This document shows positions 1 through 7,587 of a stretch of 14,601 nt of DNA, one piece after another. How positions within the stretch are numbered: position 1 is the stretch's first letter; each line of letters starts with the position of its first letter. The position numbers were made by a program, and so were the translations under genes. The notes beneath the pieces were generated by a model. The model made no database searches. It was given only the letters and a program-made list of their open reading frames with translations, and was not told the origin of the DNA. Source of the stretch: Chloroflexia bacterium (lineage in GTDB: Bacteria; Chloroflexota; Chloroflexia; Thermomicrobiales; UBA6265); the NCBI GenBank assembly GCA_013698285.1, contig JACCVE010000480.1, forward strand, positions 1-14,601, written 5' to 3'.

Positions 1-9
1 CTCCTCCAT
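1..9 (-). promoter_or_regulatory. Shine-Dalgarno of a next operon gene beyond the left edge
   Basis: On the minus strand positions 7 to 1 read GGAGGAG, a near-perfect ribosome-binding site. The start codon it serves would lie just outside the window, so the fabH operon continues leftward. The same bases can be read as ATG GAG GAG from position 9, an alternative start with no good ribosome-binding site before it. fabD or plsX would be natural neighbours of fabH, but nothing here identifies the gene. Confidence 0.45.
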
Positions 10-11
10 AG

Positions 12-41
12 GGTCGCGGACGCGAGCCCGCCTCCGTGACC
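12..41 (-). other. Strong hairpin between fabH and the next gene
   Basis: Arms 12-24 and 29-41 pair as GGTC/GACC, CGGA/TCCG and GCG/CGC, separated by two single mismatched positions, with a 4-nt loop (25-28). The hairpin starts 13 nt after the fabH stop. There is no T-tract in either direction, so it is not a convincing intrinsic terminator. An mRNA processing or stabilising hairpin, or an attenuator before the next gene, fits better. Confidence 0.35.
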
Positions 42-54
42 GGGTGGCCCCCGG

Positions 55-1128
<1,074 letters not shown>

Positions 1129-1206
1129 CGCCAACCTTCTTTTCCATCTCCGCCGAAGGGGCGCGTCTGTGGCACGGATCCCCGGTCGCACGCCGCTCGC
1201 GCCCTG

Positions 1207-1229
1207 GCCCTGCCGGTCCCGGCACGGGC
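1207..1229 (-). other. Hairpin in the rpmF-fabH spacer
   Basis: TGCCGG (1211-1216) and CCGGCA (1219-1224) are perfect inverted repeats. The stem extends as GCCC (1207-1210) with GGGC (1226-1229) past one bulged C. It lies about 22 nt after the rpmF stop and 78 nt before the fabH start. There is no U-tract, so I read it as a possible partial terminator or processing site that lowers fabH relative to rpmF. The spacer 1129-1250 holds nothing else I recognise apart from the fabH ribosome-binding site. Confidence 0.3.
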
Positions 1230-1250
1230 GCGGGGCGAACGGACGAGCGA

Positions 1251-1451
1251 CTAGTCGGTCGCGCGACCCCGGGTCTCGATCTCGATCACCTGGCGGCCGT
1301 TGTAGACGCCACAGCTCGGGCAGACGTGGTGCGACCGGCGAGGCTCACCACAGTTCGGGCAGGCGATCAACTGGGGAATCTTGAGGAAATGATACCGGCG
1401 GCGGTTGCCCTGCCGGTGGCGACTGATCCGTTGCTTCGGCAATGCGCCCAT
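1251..1451 (-). CDS. rpmF: 50S ribosomal protein L32, zinc-binding form
   Basis: L32 is a small component of the large ribosomal subunit. The product is 66 residues, the usual size. The N-terminus MGALPKQRISRHRQGNRR is typical, and a zinc ribbon is formed by Cys31, Cys34, Cys44 and Cys47 (CPNC...CPSC). This is the Cys-containing (C+) version, which needs zinc. The start at 1451 is preferred over a longer frame opening at 1505 because AGGAG lies about 9 nt upstream and the family begins at this Met. It follows yceD after 66 bp in the standard yceD-rpmF pairing, which supports a ribosome-assembly role for both. Confidence 0.96.
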   Translation of the reverse strand: MGALPKQRISRHRQGNRRRYHFLKIPQLIACPNCGEPRRSHHVCPSCGVYNGRQVIEIETRGRATD

Positions 1452-1517
1452 CGTGAGGACTCCTGTCGTTGGCGTCGTTCGCCCCGTGTCGCCCGTGCCG
1501 GGCAATCGTCTGGCCGG

Positions 1518-2093
1518 TCATGGCCGCCACGCGGCCACCTCCGCTGCTTCGTCTCCGTCGAGCAGGGCCCCCAAGCGGGCGAGTCGCTCGTCGATCTCCG
1601 ATTCGTCCCGCGCCAGCGGGGCGGGTCCCGGGCAATCCTCGCCGCAGTCGGGCCGCATCGGCAGGCTCAAGATAACGTGCTGCCGGATCGCCTCGCCGAG
1701 GTCGAGTTCGTGGAGCTCGTTGATCTCGAACAGCTCATCGGTCTCTTCCTCGGTCCGGTCAACGTGGACGTGGCCGCCGGTCCGGACATCGACCGTGGGC
1801 CGGTACTCTTCCTCGAACCGGGTCCGGATGGCCTCGACGTACGTCCGCAGGCAGCGGACGCACTCCATGTGGACTTGGCCCTCGAGACGGACCGATGCCA
1901 AGATCACGTCGCTCAACCGGGTCAGCCGGACGATGCCACCGAGCCGGGCGGCTTGGAGGTCGTCGGCCAGGGCGAAGGCATCGAGCCGGATCCCGTACTC
2001 GCGCTTGCCCCCGACGGCGTCCTGCAGCAAGCCGGCGACATTGATGGTCGACTCGTTGACGAGGTCCTGTGACTCGGGGCGTCCTCTACCCAT
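1518..2093 (-). CDS. yceD: YceD / DUF177 family protein
   Basis: YceD proteins are nearly universal partners of rpmF. They are implicated in 23S rRNA or large-subunit maturation, though the biochemical role is not firmly settled. The 191-residue product shows the family layout: INVAGLL near residues 17-23, a central CVRC motif (78-81), an acidic stretch at about 115-130, and a second cysteine pair Cys150/Cys154 after LSLPMRPD. The four cysteines suggest a metal site (inference). The acidic C-terminus is typical. The ATG at 2093 is the first start in frame; its ribosome-binding site is weak, so it may rely on the long leader. A strong promoter about 85-110 bp upstream suggests it heads a yceD-rpmF-fabH transcript. 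Confidence 0.88.
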   Translation of the reverse strand: MGRGRPESQDLVNESTINVAGLLQDAVGGKREYGIRLDAFALADDLQAARLGGIVRLTRLSDVILASVRLEGQVHMECVRCLRTYVEAIRTRFEEEYRPTVDVRTGGHVHVDRTEEETDELFEINELHELDLGEAIRQHVILSLPMRPDCGEDCPGPAPLARDESEIDERLARLGALLDGDEAAEVAAWRP

Positions 2094-2147
2094 TGGTGTC
2101 CCGACCAGTCGAGGGGTTCGCCGTCGCCGGCGTGACCCGCACGGAGA

Positions 2148-2167
2148 GCGCCGACCGAGGTCGGCGC
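2148..2167. repeat. Perfect 20-bp dyad at the predicted yceD transcript start
   Basis: GCGCCGACC (2148-2156) and GGTCGGCGC (2159-2167) are exact inverted repeats around a 2-nt centre. The dyad lies right after the predicted minus-strand start site, about 54 bp before the yceD start codon. It could be an operator overlapping the initial transcribed region, or a hairpin protecting the mRNA 5' end. There is no U-tract, so a terminator for the upstream gene is less likely. I found no second intergenic copy in the window. Confidence 0.55.
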
Positions 2168-2176
2168 ATCCGGAGC

Positions 2177-2205
2177 AGTATAGGGAGTGGGCCGGGGAGC
2201 GTCAA
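2177..2205 (-). promoter_or_regulatory. Sigma70-type promoter for yceD-rpmF-fabH
   Basis: On the minus strand TTGACG (2205-2200) is followed after exactly 17 nt by TATACT (2182-2177). Each hexamer matches 5 of 6 consensus positions at ideal spacing. The -35 box overlaps the TGA stop codon of the SepIVA-like gene. Transcription should begin near 2170, giving a leader of about 75 nt for yceD. This divides the cluster into rsmD-coaD-SepIVA-like and yceD-rpmF-fabH units. Confidence 0.75.
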
Positions 2206-2768
2206 TCCCGGGCGGGCGGGGGCGTCGTCGCCGGCTCGCGGGCGGACGCGGAAGCACCGTGGTCGGCGACCGTTTCTTGGCGGGCCCGGTCCATCCGGTC
2301 CAGGATCTGGCGCATGGTGCTCTCGATCAGGCCGAGTCCGTCCCGCATCGACTCCTCGATGATCGTGAATTGTTCCAGGGCCGCCATCTCCAGCAGGCCC
2401 ATGTCGCGCTTGCGCCGTTCTTCGGCCTGGCGCAGCATCTCCTCGCCCTGCTGACGGGCCTCGTTCAGGAGGCCCTTGTCGGAGAGGAGATATTCGGCCC
2501 GGTCGCGGGCCGTCTTCAGGATCTTGGTCGCGTTTTCCTGGGCCTCGAAGACGATCCGCTCCCGATCGTTGATGACCCGCTGGGCTTGCCGGATCTCGGC
2601 CGGCACCGTGTCGCGGAGGAGGTCGACCAGGGTCAGGAACTGGTGCTCATCGACCATGATCCGGCCGCTGAAAGGTACCCGGCGACTGGCGCTGACCAGG
2701 TCTTCCAGGCGGTCGACGAGGTCCAGGATGTCGTCCGGCTGTTCCTCGGGCGGTTGGCCGTCTTGCAC
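2202..2768 (-). CDS. SepIVA/DivIVA-like coiled-coil protein
   Basis: A soluble, highly charged protein of 188 residues with no membrane segment. Residues about 32-75 (VPFSGRIMVDEHQFL..., then VPAEIRQAQRVINDRE) resemble the N-terminal motif of mycobacterial SepIVA (Rv2927c family), whose gene also sits beside yceD. SepIVA is a DivIVA-like factor in septation and polar growth. Residues about 55-160 are a predicted long coiled coil rich in Glu, Arg and Gln. The tail is disordered and rich in Ala, Pro and Thr. The start is GTG at 2768 with AGAAGG 8 nt upstream. The protein is shorter than mycobacterial SepIVA. It is sometimes annotated as an F0 subunit b-like protein because of the coiled coil, but it lacks the b-subunit membrane helix. 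The role in envelope growth is inferred from family and position. Confidence 0.7.
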   Translation of the reverse strand: MQDGQPPEEQPDDILDLVDRLEDLVSASRRVPFSGRIMVDEHQFLTLVDLLRDTVPAEIRQAQRVINDRERIVFEAQENATKILKTARDRAEYLLSDKGLLNEARQQGEEMLRQAEERRKRDMGLLEMAALEQFTIIEESMRDGLGLIESTMRQILDRMDRARQETVADHGASASAREPATTPPPARD

Positions 2769-2861
2769 GTTGCGGACCTTCTGCCCCGGGGCGGTGGTGG
2801 CCGGGCTAGTGGAAACGAACGATGCCCCACCCGTGGACAGGTGAGCGGTGAGGGGGAATGG

Positions 2862-3383
2862 TCAGCGGACCGTCGCGCGTCGCTTGGCCAGCGCGGCGGC
2901 GACGGTGGCCGGGACCAGGGTCGTCACGTCCCCCCCCAGCATCGCGACCTCCCGGATCAGGCTGGAACTGACGAACGCGTGCTTCGACGACGTCATGAGG
3001 CAGACGACATCGATGTCCGGTGCCAGGTGGTGATTCATGTGCGCGTACTTGAACTCGTACTCGAAGTCCGATACCGCACGAAGACCCCGGACGATGGCGC
3101 TCGCCCCACGCGAGCGGGCGTACTCTACGGCCAGTCCGGAGAAGGTGTCAACGACGATGTCCCCCTCACCCTCGCCACGGGAGGCGAAGGCGTCCCGGGC
3201 CATGGTGACGCGCTCGTCGGTCGAGAACAGCCGGGTCGGCTTCGCCGCGTCACGGAAGATGGCCACCACCACCCGGTCGAAGAGCCGGGCCGCCCGCCGG
3301 GCGACATCGACGTGACCCAGGGTGATCGGGTCGAATGTGCCCGGGTAGATCGCCAGGCGAGAACGCGGCGGGTCGTCAGACAC
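2862..3383 (-). CDS. coaD: Phosphopantetheine adenylyltransferase (CoaD)
   Basis: CoaD transfers AMP from ATP to 4'-phosphopantetheine to make dephospho-CoA, the penultimate step of coenzyme A synthesis in the cytoplasm. The product is 173 residues, against about 160 for the family. Visible motifs are the nucleotidyltransferase signature GTFDPITLGH (15-24), with the catalytic TxGH His, VRGLRAVSDFEYE (98-110), and the ATP-binding C-terminal VSSSLIREVA (138-147). The GTG start at 3383 was chosen because GGAGGGAGG lies just upstream and the family begins about eight residues before IYPGTFDP. The frame remains open far upstream inside rsmD, which is a shadow. It overlaps the end of rsmD by 8 nt and is surely co-transcribed with it. 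It supplies CoA for the FabH and lipid reactions encoded nearby. Confidence 0.96.
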   Translation of the reverse strand: MSDDPPRSRLAIYPGTFDPITLGHVDVARRAARLFDRVVVAIFRDAAKPTRLFSTDERVTMARDAFASRGEGEGDIVVDTFSGLAVEYARSRGASAIVRGLRAVSDFEYEFKYAHMNHHLAPDIDVVCLMTSSKHAFVSSSLIREVAMLGGDVTTLVPATVAAALAKRRATVR

Positions 3384-4080
3384 GGTGGACCTCCCTCCCC
3401 GCGGCGGGCGGCACGGGGCGATCACCGTCCGCGACGACATCGTCTGGAAATCCCGGACCGGGTTCATCCGTCCCCGTGTCCGCGTCCCGGGCATCATCGG
3501 TGCCATCGGTGGACTGCTCCTCGTCTGGCCGGTCGTACAGCGAGAAGCAACTGTCGCCGTGACAACGGTGGCGAAACCGCTCCAGGGGACCGATCCGGTC
3601 CGGGAGTTCGACCCGCGACGCGTGGCCGACCACCACCACACCCCCGGGGGCCAACACTCCCGAGGTCGCCACCTCGCCGATCCGGCCCACGATCTCCGCG
3701 TCGGCGTAGGGCGGGTCGAGGACGACGAGGTCGAACGGTTTCGCCCGCCCGCGTCCCCGCCGTCGGAGGAACGACTCGACGGATTCAGAGTGGACCTCGG
3801 CCAGCGCCGAGTTGTGGGTTCGCCGGAGGTTTTCCCGGATCACGGTGACGGCGGGGGCGTGCCGCTCGACGAATTCGACCCAGGTCGCCCCTCGCGAGAG
3901 GGCCTCGATCCCGACGCTGCCCGTACCGGCGTAGAGGTCGAGGACCCGGTCCGGCTCGATCCCCATCGAACCCAGCGACGAGAACAGCGCTCCCTTGATC
4001 CGGTCGGCCATCGGTCGCGTCCCCTCCGTGGTCGGCCCCCGCAGCGTCGTGCCCCGCGCCTCGCCGGCGATCACTCGCAT
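3376..4080 (-). CDS. rsmD: 16S rRNA (guanine966-N2)-methyltransferase RsmD
   Basis: RsmD methylates G966 of 16S rRNA using S-adenosylmethionine. The product is 234 residues. The N-terminal MRVIAGEARG and TRPMADRIKGALF match the family, motif I is DLYAGTGSVG (48-57), and the catalytic motif IV is DPPY (122-125). The normal fold ends at CFSLYDR (about 178-184). After it comes an unusual acidic, low-complexity tail of about 50 residues that runs into coaD. The start at 4080 is preferred over one at 4113 because the conserved N-terminus begins here and a GGTGG sequence lies upstream. It is the first gene of a leftward operon with coaD. Its usual upstream neighbour recG is displaced by the four rightward genes from 4242 to 7554. 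Confidence 0.93.
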   Translation of the reverse strand: MRVIAGEARGTTLRGPTTEGTRPMADRIKGALFSSLGSMGIEPDRVLDLYAGTGSVGIEALSRGATWVEFVERHAPAVTVIRENLRRTHNSALAEVHSESVESFLRRRGRGRAKPFDLVVLDPPYADAEIVGRIGEVATSGVLAPGGVVVVGHASRVELPDRIGPLERFRHRCHGDSCFSLYDRPDEEQSTDGTDDARDADTGTDEPGPGFPDDVVADGDRPVPPAAGREVHRV

Positions 4081-4132
4081 CTCATTCCCACCACCTCGAC
4101 ACGCGTTGCCCAACCGTCCCGGTCATCGGGCA

Positions 4133-4138
4133 AAGATA
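4133..4138 (-). promoter_or_regulatory. Possible -10 box for rsmD-coaD
   Basis: Minus strand TATCTT at 4138-4133 matches 4 of 6 consensus bases and would start transcription near 4126, about 46 nt before rsmD. No recognisable -35 box lies at the right distance, so this is weak. A promoter of some kind is expected in 4081-4191 because rsmD is no longer downstream of recG. Confidence 0.25.
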
Positions 4139-4191
4139 GCCCGGGAGCGACGCCGCGCACACCTCCGTAGCGTGGGCTCATCGCTGGGGTC

Positions 4192-4220
4192 TTGACATCC
4201 GGCCTAATCGTAACTATGGT
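4192..4220 (+). promoter_or_regulatory. Sigma70-type promoter of the Rrf2 regulator
   Basis: TTGACA (4192-4197), a perfect -35, is followed after 17 nt by TATGGT (4215-4220), which matches 4 of 6 bases of the -10. Transcription should start near 4227, only about 15 nt before the GTG start. The -10 lies in the spacer of a perfect inverted repeat, so a protein bound there would block RNA polymerase. Confidence 0.75.
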
Positions 4221-4230
4221 GGTTACGATT
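4206..4230. promoter_or_regulatory. Likely operator: 9-7-9 perfect inverted repeat
   Basis: AATCGTAAC (4206-4214) and GTTACGATT (4222-4230) are exact inverted repeats with a 7-nt spacer, 25 bp in all. The element spans the -10 box and the transcript start of the adjacent Rrf2 gene. It is strikingly AT-rich for this genome. Rrf2 proteins bind dyads of this size as dimers, so autorepression is the simplest reading (inference). No second copy was seen elsewhere in the window, including upstream of the transporter gene at 4809-4902. Confidence 0.75.
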
Positions 4231-4241
4231 CAGGAGGGGAT

Positions 4242-4808
4242 GTGGGATTCAGCACCCGGATGGCCGTGGCCGTCCACGCGATCGGTTATCTGGCGTTCCA
4301 AGAGGATCGCCCGTGCACGTCGGAAGAGATCGCCTGGAGCGTCGATACGCACCAGGTGGCGATCCGTCGCCTCCTGGCCCGGCTGCGATCCGCGGGGATC
4401 GTGGGTTCCCAGGCGGGACCGGGGGGTGGGTGGCACCTGGCCCGGCCGGTCACCGAGATCACGCTCGGGGCCGTGTTTCGAGCCGTGGAGGGCGACCCGC
4501 TGTTCGCGTTGCCCGCCCATTCCGCTCGCGACGGTTGCGAGGTCGGGTCCGTGGTCGGGAATGTCCTGCGATCGCGCTTCGCCGCCGCGGAGTCGGCCCT
4601 CCTCGACCACTTGGACCGCCAGACGATGGTCGACCTGATCGTCGATGTGGCGGTGCTGATGGGCCCCAGTCCGGTCAACTTCCCGTGCGACCGTTTCTAC
4701 GAAATCACGGCGGACGCGTCCGCCCCCCGCTCGAAAGACCGCCACGACTGGCTCACGGATCGCGACGAGGCGATGGCACCCGTGCGTACGGCACCGTCCA
4801 GGGACTGA
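4242..4808 (+). CDS. Rrf2-family transcriptional regulator
   Basis: A DNA-binding regulator of 188 residues. The winged helix-turn-helix occupies about residues 5-68, with the recognition region HQVAIRRLLARLRSAGIV and the characteristic wing AGPGGGWHLAR (58-68, equivalent to GxxGGYxLA). The segment HSARDGCEVGSV (93-104) followed by a long helix resembles the YwnA-like branch. The closely spaced three-cysteine Fe-S ligand set of IscR/NsrR is absent; only Cys25, Cys99 and Cys149 are present, so a thiol or small-molecule signal is more likely than a cluster. The start is GTG at 4242, about 4 nt after AGGAGG; the overlapping ATG at 4240 is out of frame. The last 30 or so residues look like a disordered extension. 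It lies 94 bp upstream of a drug exporter in the same direction, which is the probable target together with its own gene. Confidence 0.88.
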   Translation: MGFSTRMAVAVHAIGYLAFQEDRPCTSEEIAWSVDTHQVAIRRLLARLRSAGIVGSQAGPGGGWHLARPVTEITLGAVFRAVEGDPLFALPAHSARDGCEVGSVVGNVLRSRFAAAESALLDHLDRQTMVDLIVDVAVLMGPSPVNFPCDRFYEITADASAPRSKDRHDWLTDRDEAMAPVRTAPSRD

Positions 4809-4902
4809 TACCCCGGGACTCTACCTGGCGCGACCGTCGCGCCCGGCCCAGCACCACGGTCGTGGGGAGCCCACCACCGCCATCACGAGGAGTGTTTTCA
4901 GC

Positions 4903-6552
4903 ATGGCAACGCGATTTCCCGGGGCGCGGCCCCGCATGACCGAGGGCAATGCAAAGTGGTTCACGCTGGCCGCCGCCTGCTTCGCCCTGTTCATGGCGAT
5001 CCTCGATAACCTCGTCGTCAACGTCGCCCTGCCGACGATCCGCAATGAGCTCAGCGCCTCGACGACGCAGCTCCAGTGGATTTTCTCGGCCTACACCCTG
5101 CTCTTCGCCTCGCTCCAGATCACCGGCGGCGGCCTGGGTGACCGCTTCGGCCGGAAGCGGTGGTTCCTGATCGGGATCGCGTTCTTCACGATCACCTCCC
5201 TGGTCGCCGCCTTCGCGAACAACATCGAGACCCTGCTGATCGCCCGGGCGATCCAGGGGGCGAGCGCCGCCCTGATCATGCCGCTGTCCCTCTCCCTCAT
5301 CTCGGCGGCGTTCCCGCCGGAGGAGCGAGGCAAGGCCCTCGGCATCTGGTCGGCGGTCTCCGTCTCCGGCCTCGCCTTCGGCCCGATCATCGGCGGCGTG
5401 ATCGTCCAGTACTCCAGTTGGAACTGGATCTTCCTGATCAACGTCCCCATCGGCATCGCCGCCTTCCTGGTCACCTTGGCCGTCGTCCGCGAGTCGCGTG
5501 ACGAGTCCGGCACCGTCGCAACGGACATCCCGGGAACCGCCCTCGTGACGATGGCGATCGGCACGTTGACCTACGGCCTGATCGAGGCGGGCAACCGGGG
5601 GTGGACCGACGGGTTGATCGTCACGTCCCTGGCCGCCTCGGTGGTCTTCCTCGCGGCCTTCATCGTCGTCGAGTCGCGGACCGAGCGACCGATGGTGCCG
5701 TTGCGGTTCTTCCGGTCGCGCACGTTCACCGGGGCGAACCTGGCCGCCTTCGCGATCTCGTTCATGATCTCGGGCATCGCGTTCTCGTTCACGCTCTACC
5801 TACAGAATGTGCATGGCTACTCGCCGATCCGGGCCGGCATGGCGATGCTGCCGATGGTCCTCACCATGATGGTCGGGGCGCCCATCTCGGGTTCGATGGT
5901 CAACCGATTCGGCTCGTCCCGCCTGATCGCCGGCGGCATGTCGGTGGTCGGCCTGTCGACCTTCCTCTTCCTCCGGTCCTCGCCCGACGCCTCGTACCTC
6001 GACATCGTGCCCGGCTACGTGGTGATGGGACTGGGGATGTCCTTCATCTTCGCGCCGATGACCACGGCGGTGCTCAACAGCGTCGAGTCCGCCAAGAGCG
6101 GCGTCGCCTCGGCGGTGAACGGCGCGGTGCGCGAGATCGGCACCGCCTTCGGCATCGCCCTGCTCGGCACGTTGATGAACCGCACCTACCAGGCTCGGTT
6201 CAACGACTCGGGCGAAGTCCAGGCCCTGCGCGTAGACCCGGCTTTCGCGCCGGTCCGCCCGGTGATCGACGCGATCGGCGACGAGATCTCTCTCGGCGGC
6301 CGGACGATCGAGAACGCGGTCCTGTTCCCGGGTATGGACGCCTTCCCGAACGTGGTCAGCGTGATCCGCTCGGTGAGCAGCGACGCGTTCGTCGCCGGGA
6401 TGCACTTCTCGCTGATCATCTCGGGCATCGCCCTCCTGGTGGTCGCCGGCCTCTCCTACGTCCTGATCAACGACCGCGTCGCGGCCCGGACCGAGCCCGA
6501 CCCGGCGACGATCCCGGCCAACCTGGCGCCGGGTCGCGGTGGCGCGGACTGA
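4903..6552 (+). CDS. DHA2 (EmrB/QacA) family MFS drug exporter, 14 TM
   Basis: An inner-membrane proton-driven exporter of 549 residues, the normal length for 14-helix DHA2 transporters. Motif D1 is LDNLVVNVALP (34-44), with Asn where many members have a Thr-Ile pair. Motif A is GGGLGDRFGRKR (75-86), and the antiporter motif C is GLAFGPIIGG (156-165). WNWIFLINVPIG (173-184) is diagnostic of the EmrB/QacA family. A long extramembrane loop before the last helix (about 432-510) is usual. The ATG at 4903 has GAGGAG 10 nt upstream; Met12 (4936) is possible but lacks a ribosome-binding site. Position behind an Rrf2 gene suggests induction by a toxic compound. The substrate cannot be predicted. An outer-membrane partner and a fusion protein (EmrA type) are absent, as expected for a monoderm. 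Confidence 0.92.
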   Translation: MATRFPGARPRMTEGNAKWFTLAAACFALFMAILDNLVVNVALPTIRNELSASTTQLQWIFSAYTLLFASLQITGGGLGDRFGRKRWFLIGIAFFTITSLVAAFANNIETLLIARAIQGASAALIMPLSLSLISAAFPPEERGKALGIWSAVSVSGLAFGPIIGGVIVQYSSWNWIFLINVPIGIAAFLVTLAVVRESRDESGTVATDIPGTALVTMAIGTLTYGLIEAGNRGWTDGLIVTSLAASVVFLAAFIVVESRTERPMVPLRFFRSRTFTGANLAAFAISFMISGIAFSFTLYLQNVHGYSPIRAGMAMLPMVLTMMVGAPISGSMVNRFGSSRLIAGGMSVVGLSTFLFLRSSPDASYLDIVPGYVVMGLGMSFIFAPMTTAVLNSVESAKSGVASAVNGAVREIGTAFGIALLGTLMNRTYQARFNDSGEVQALRVDPAFAPVRPVIDAIGDEISLGGRTIENAVLFPGMDAFPNVVSVIRSVSSDAFVAGMHFSLIISGIALLVVAGLSYVLINDRVAARTEPDPATIPANLAPGRGGAD

Positions 6553-6623
6553 CCCTCTGGCCGACGCGGCACCGGTCCCCGGGAGGGGTCACGGCGCCAA
6601 GTCGGCCGAGTTGCGACGTGACG

Positions 6624-6649
6624 CGCGATCACGCACGATGACGATCGCG
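6624..6649 (+). other. Inverted repeat after the transporter gene
   Basis: CGCGATC (6624-6630) and GATCGCG (6643-6649) pair perfectly around a 12-nt loop, in the 125-bp spacer between the exporter and the next gene. It is followed by GGGATGG, not a T-tract, so termination is uncertain. It could also be a protein-binding dyad. No convincing promoter was found in 6553-6677. Confidence 0.3.
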
Positions 6650-6677
6650 GGATGGCGGACTGACGGGAGGCATCACC

Positions 6678-7103
6678 ATGGACAGCCACGCCACCGGGGA
6701 CGGGTCGGCCCGGCCAGGACGATCGCTCATGAATCGGGCACTCGCGACGATTGGCATCGCGGTCGTCCTCAATGTCATCGTCTGGGCGATCGGCTACGCG
6801 GTCCTCGACCCGCCATCGAGTTTCGACCCGTTGGCGACCGTCTTCCCGACGATCATCTTCACGGTCCTCTTCCTCGCGATCGGGATCGGCATCTACGCGA
6901 TCCTGCGGCGCCGCAGTGCGAACCCAGATCGCACATTCATCCAGGTCGCCACGGTCGCCTTGCTCCTGTCGTTCCTGAACTTCTTCGCCCTGCGGGGCCA
7001 GGACGGCAATGGCCCCGGCGCCATCGCCGTCCTGGGGATCATGCACGTCGTCGCCTACGCGGTCGCCGTGACGGTCTTGGCGGGCCGAAGCATCGGTCGA
7101 TAA
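6678..7103 (+). CDS. Four-helix membrane protein, DUF6069-like
   Basis: A 141-residue integral membrane protein with a short hydrophilic N-terminus and four predicted helices at about 20-44, 53-77, 87-106 and 115-136. The start of helix 1 (RALATIGIAVVLNVIVWAIG), the charged RRRSANPDRTF loop, LLLSFLNFFAL and the late IMHVVAYAVAV with its conserved-looking His resemble DUF6069 proteins common in Actinomycetota and Chloroflexota. No function is established for that family. The ATG at 6678 has GGGAGG upstream. It lies 125 bp after the exporter and 34 bp before the PPOX gene, and is likely co-transcribed with the latter. The family name is from memory of its layout, not a search. Confidence 0.65.
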   Translation: MDSHATGDGSARPGRSLMNRALATIGIAVVLNVIVWAIGYAVLDPPSSFDPLATVFPTIIFTVLFLAIGIGIYAILRRRSANPDRTFIQVATVALLLSFLNFFALRGQDGNGPGAIAVLGIMHVVAYAVAVTVLAGRSIGR

Positions 7104-7137
7104 CCTGACGCTGTCGAGAGGACGAGGAGGACACCTC

Positions 7138-7554
7138 ATGGTCGATGTGCGCGCACTGACAAATGGCCGCACCGCGCGGCGCCTCGCTGAGGAAAAGATC
7201 ATCTGGATCGTGTCGGTCCGGGACGATGGCCGGCCGCACACTGTCCCGGTCTGGTTCGACTGGGATGGGGAGGCGGTGACGATCTTCACCAAGCCCGGCT
7301 ATCAGAAGGTCAAGAACATCCGGCAAGACCCGAGGGTCGTCGTGAGCCTCGACACTGCCAACGACGGTGAGGAGGTCGACATCTTCGAGGGGGAGGCGAC
7401 CTTGCTCGACCGATCCTCGGCGGAGGTCGTCCGGCCGGAGTACCTGGAGAAGTACCGCCAGAATATCCCGGCCATCGGCACCACCGAGGAGAAGATGATG
7501 GCCGAGTACAGCCAGCCGATCGTGGTCCGGCTGACGCGGTTCATGGGCTGGTAG
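7138..7554 (+). CDS. PPOX-class (FMN/F420-binding split-barrel) protein
   Basis: A 138-residue protein with the pyridoxamine 5'-phosphate oxidase-like split beta-barrel. Typical features are IIWIVSVRDDGRPHTVPVWFDWDG (from residue 21), the basic segment TKPGYQKVKNIRQDPRVVVSLD that binds the cofactor phosphate, and VDIFEGEATLLD. The pattern matches the small PPOX-class probable F420-dependent enzymes (Rv3369-like) rather than true PdxH, which is larger. Such proteins use F420H2 or flavin to reduce quinones, biliverdin or xenobiotics. Which cofactor is used here is inference. The start has GAGGAGG 7 nt upstream. It is the last gene of the rightward group and ends 33 bp from the convergent recG stop. 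With the exporter it suggests a detoxification cassette. Confidence 0.8.
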   Translation: MVDVRALTNGRTARRLAEEKIIWIVSVRDDGRPHTVPVWFDWDGEAVTIFTKPGYQKVKNIRQDPRVVVSLDTANDGEEVDIFEGEATLLDRSSAEVVRPEYLEKYRQNIPAIGTTEEKMMAEYSQPIVVRLTRFMGW

Positions 7555-7587
7555 GGGCCGCTCTCGGCCGTCTCGGCGCGGACTCTC

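Noticed and set aside
2187..3848. Long open frame on the + strand, opposite coaD and its neighbours
   Set aside because: It runs antisense to coaD, the SepIVA-like gene and part of rsmD, is Arg/Gly/Pro/Asp-rich with no recognisable motif, and is explained by GC-rich third positions of the real genes.
4809..4902. Second Rrf2 operator or separate promoter before the exporter gene
   Set aside because: No copy or half-site of AATCGTAAC was seen and no -35/-10 pair of quality, so the exporter is more simply read as co-transcribed with the regulator.
7556..7569. GGCCG-CTCT-CGGCC hairpin between the PPOX gene and recG as a bidirectional terminator
   Set aside because: Only 5 bp of stem and no T-tract on either side, so in such GC-rich DNA it could be chance.
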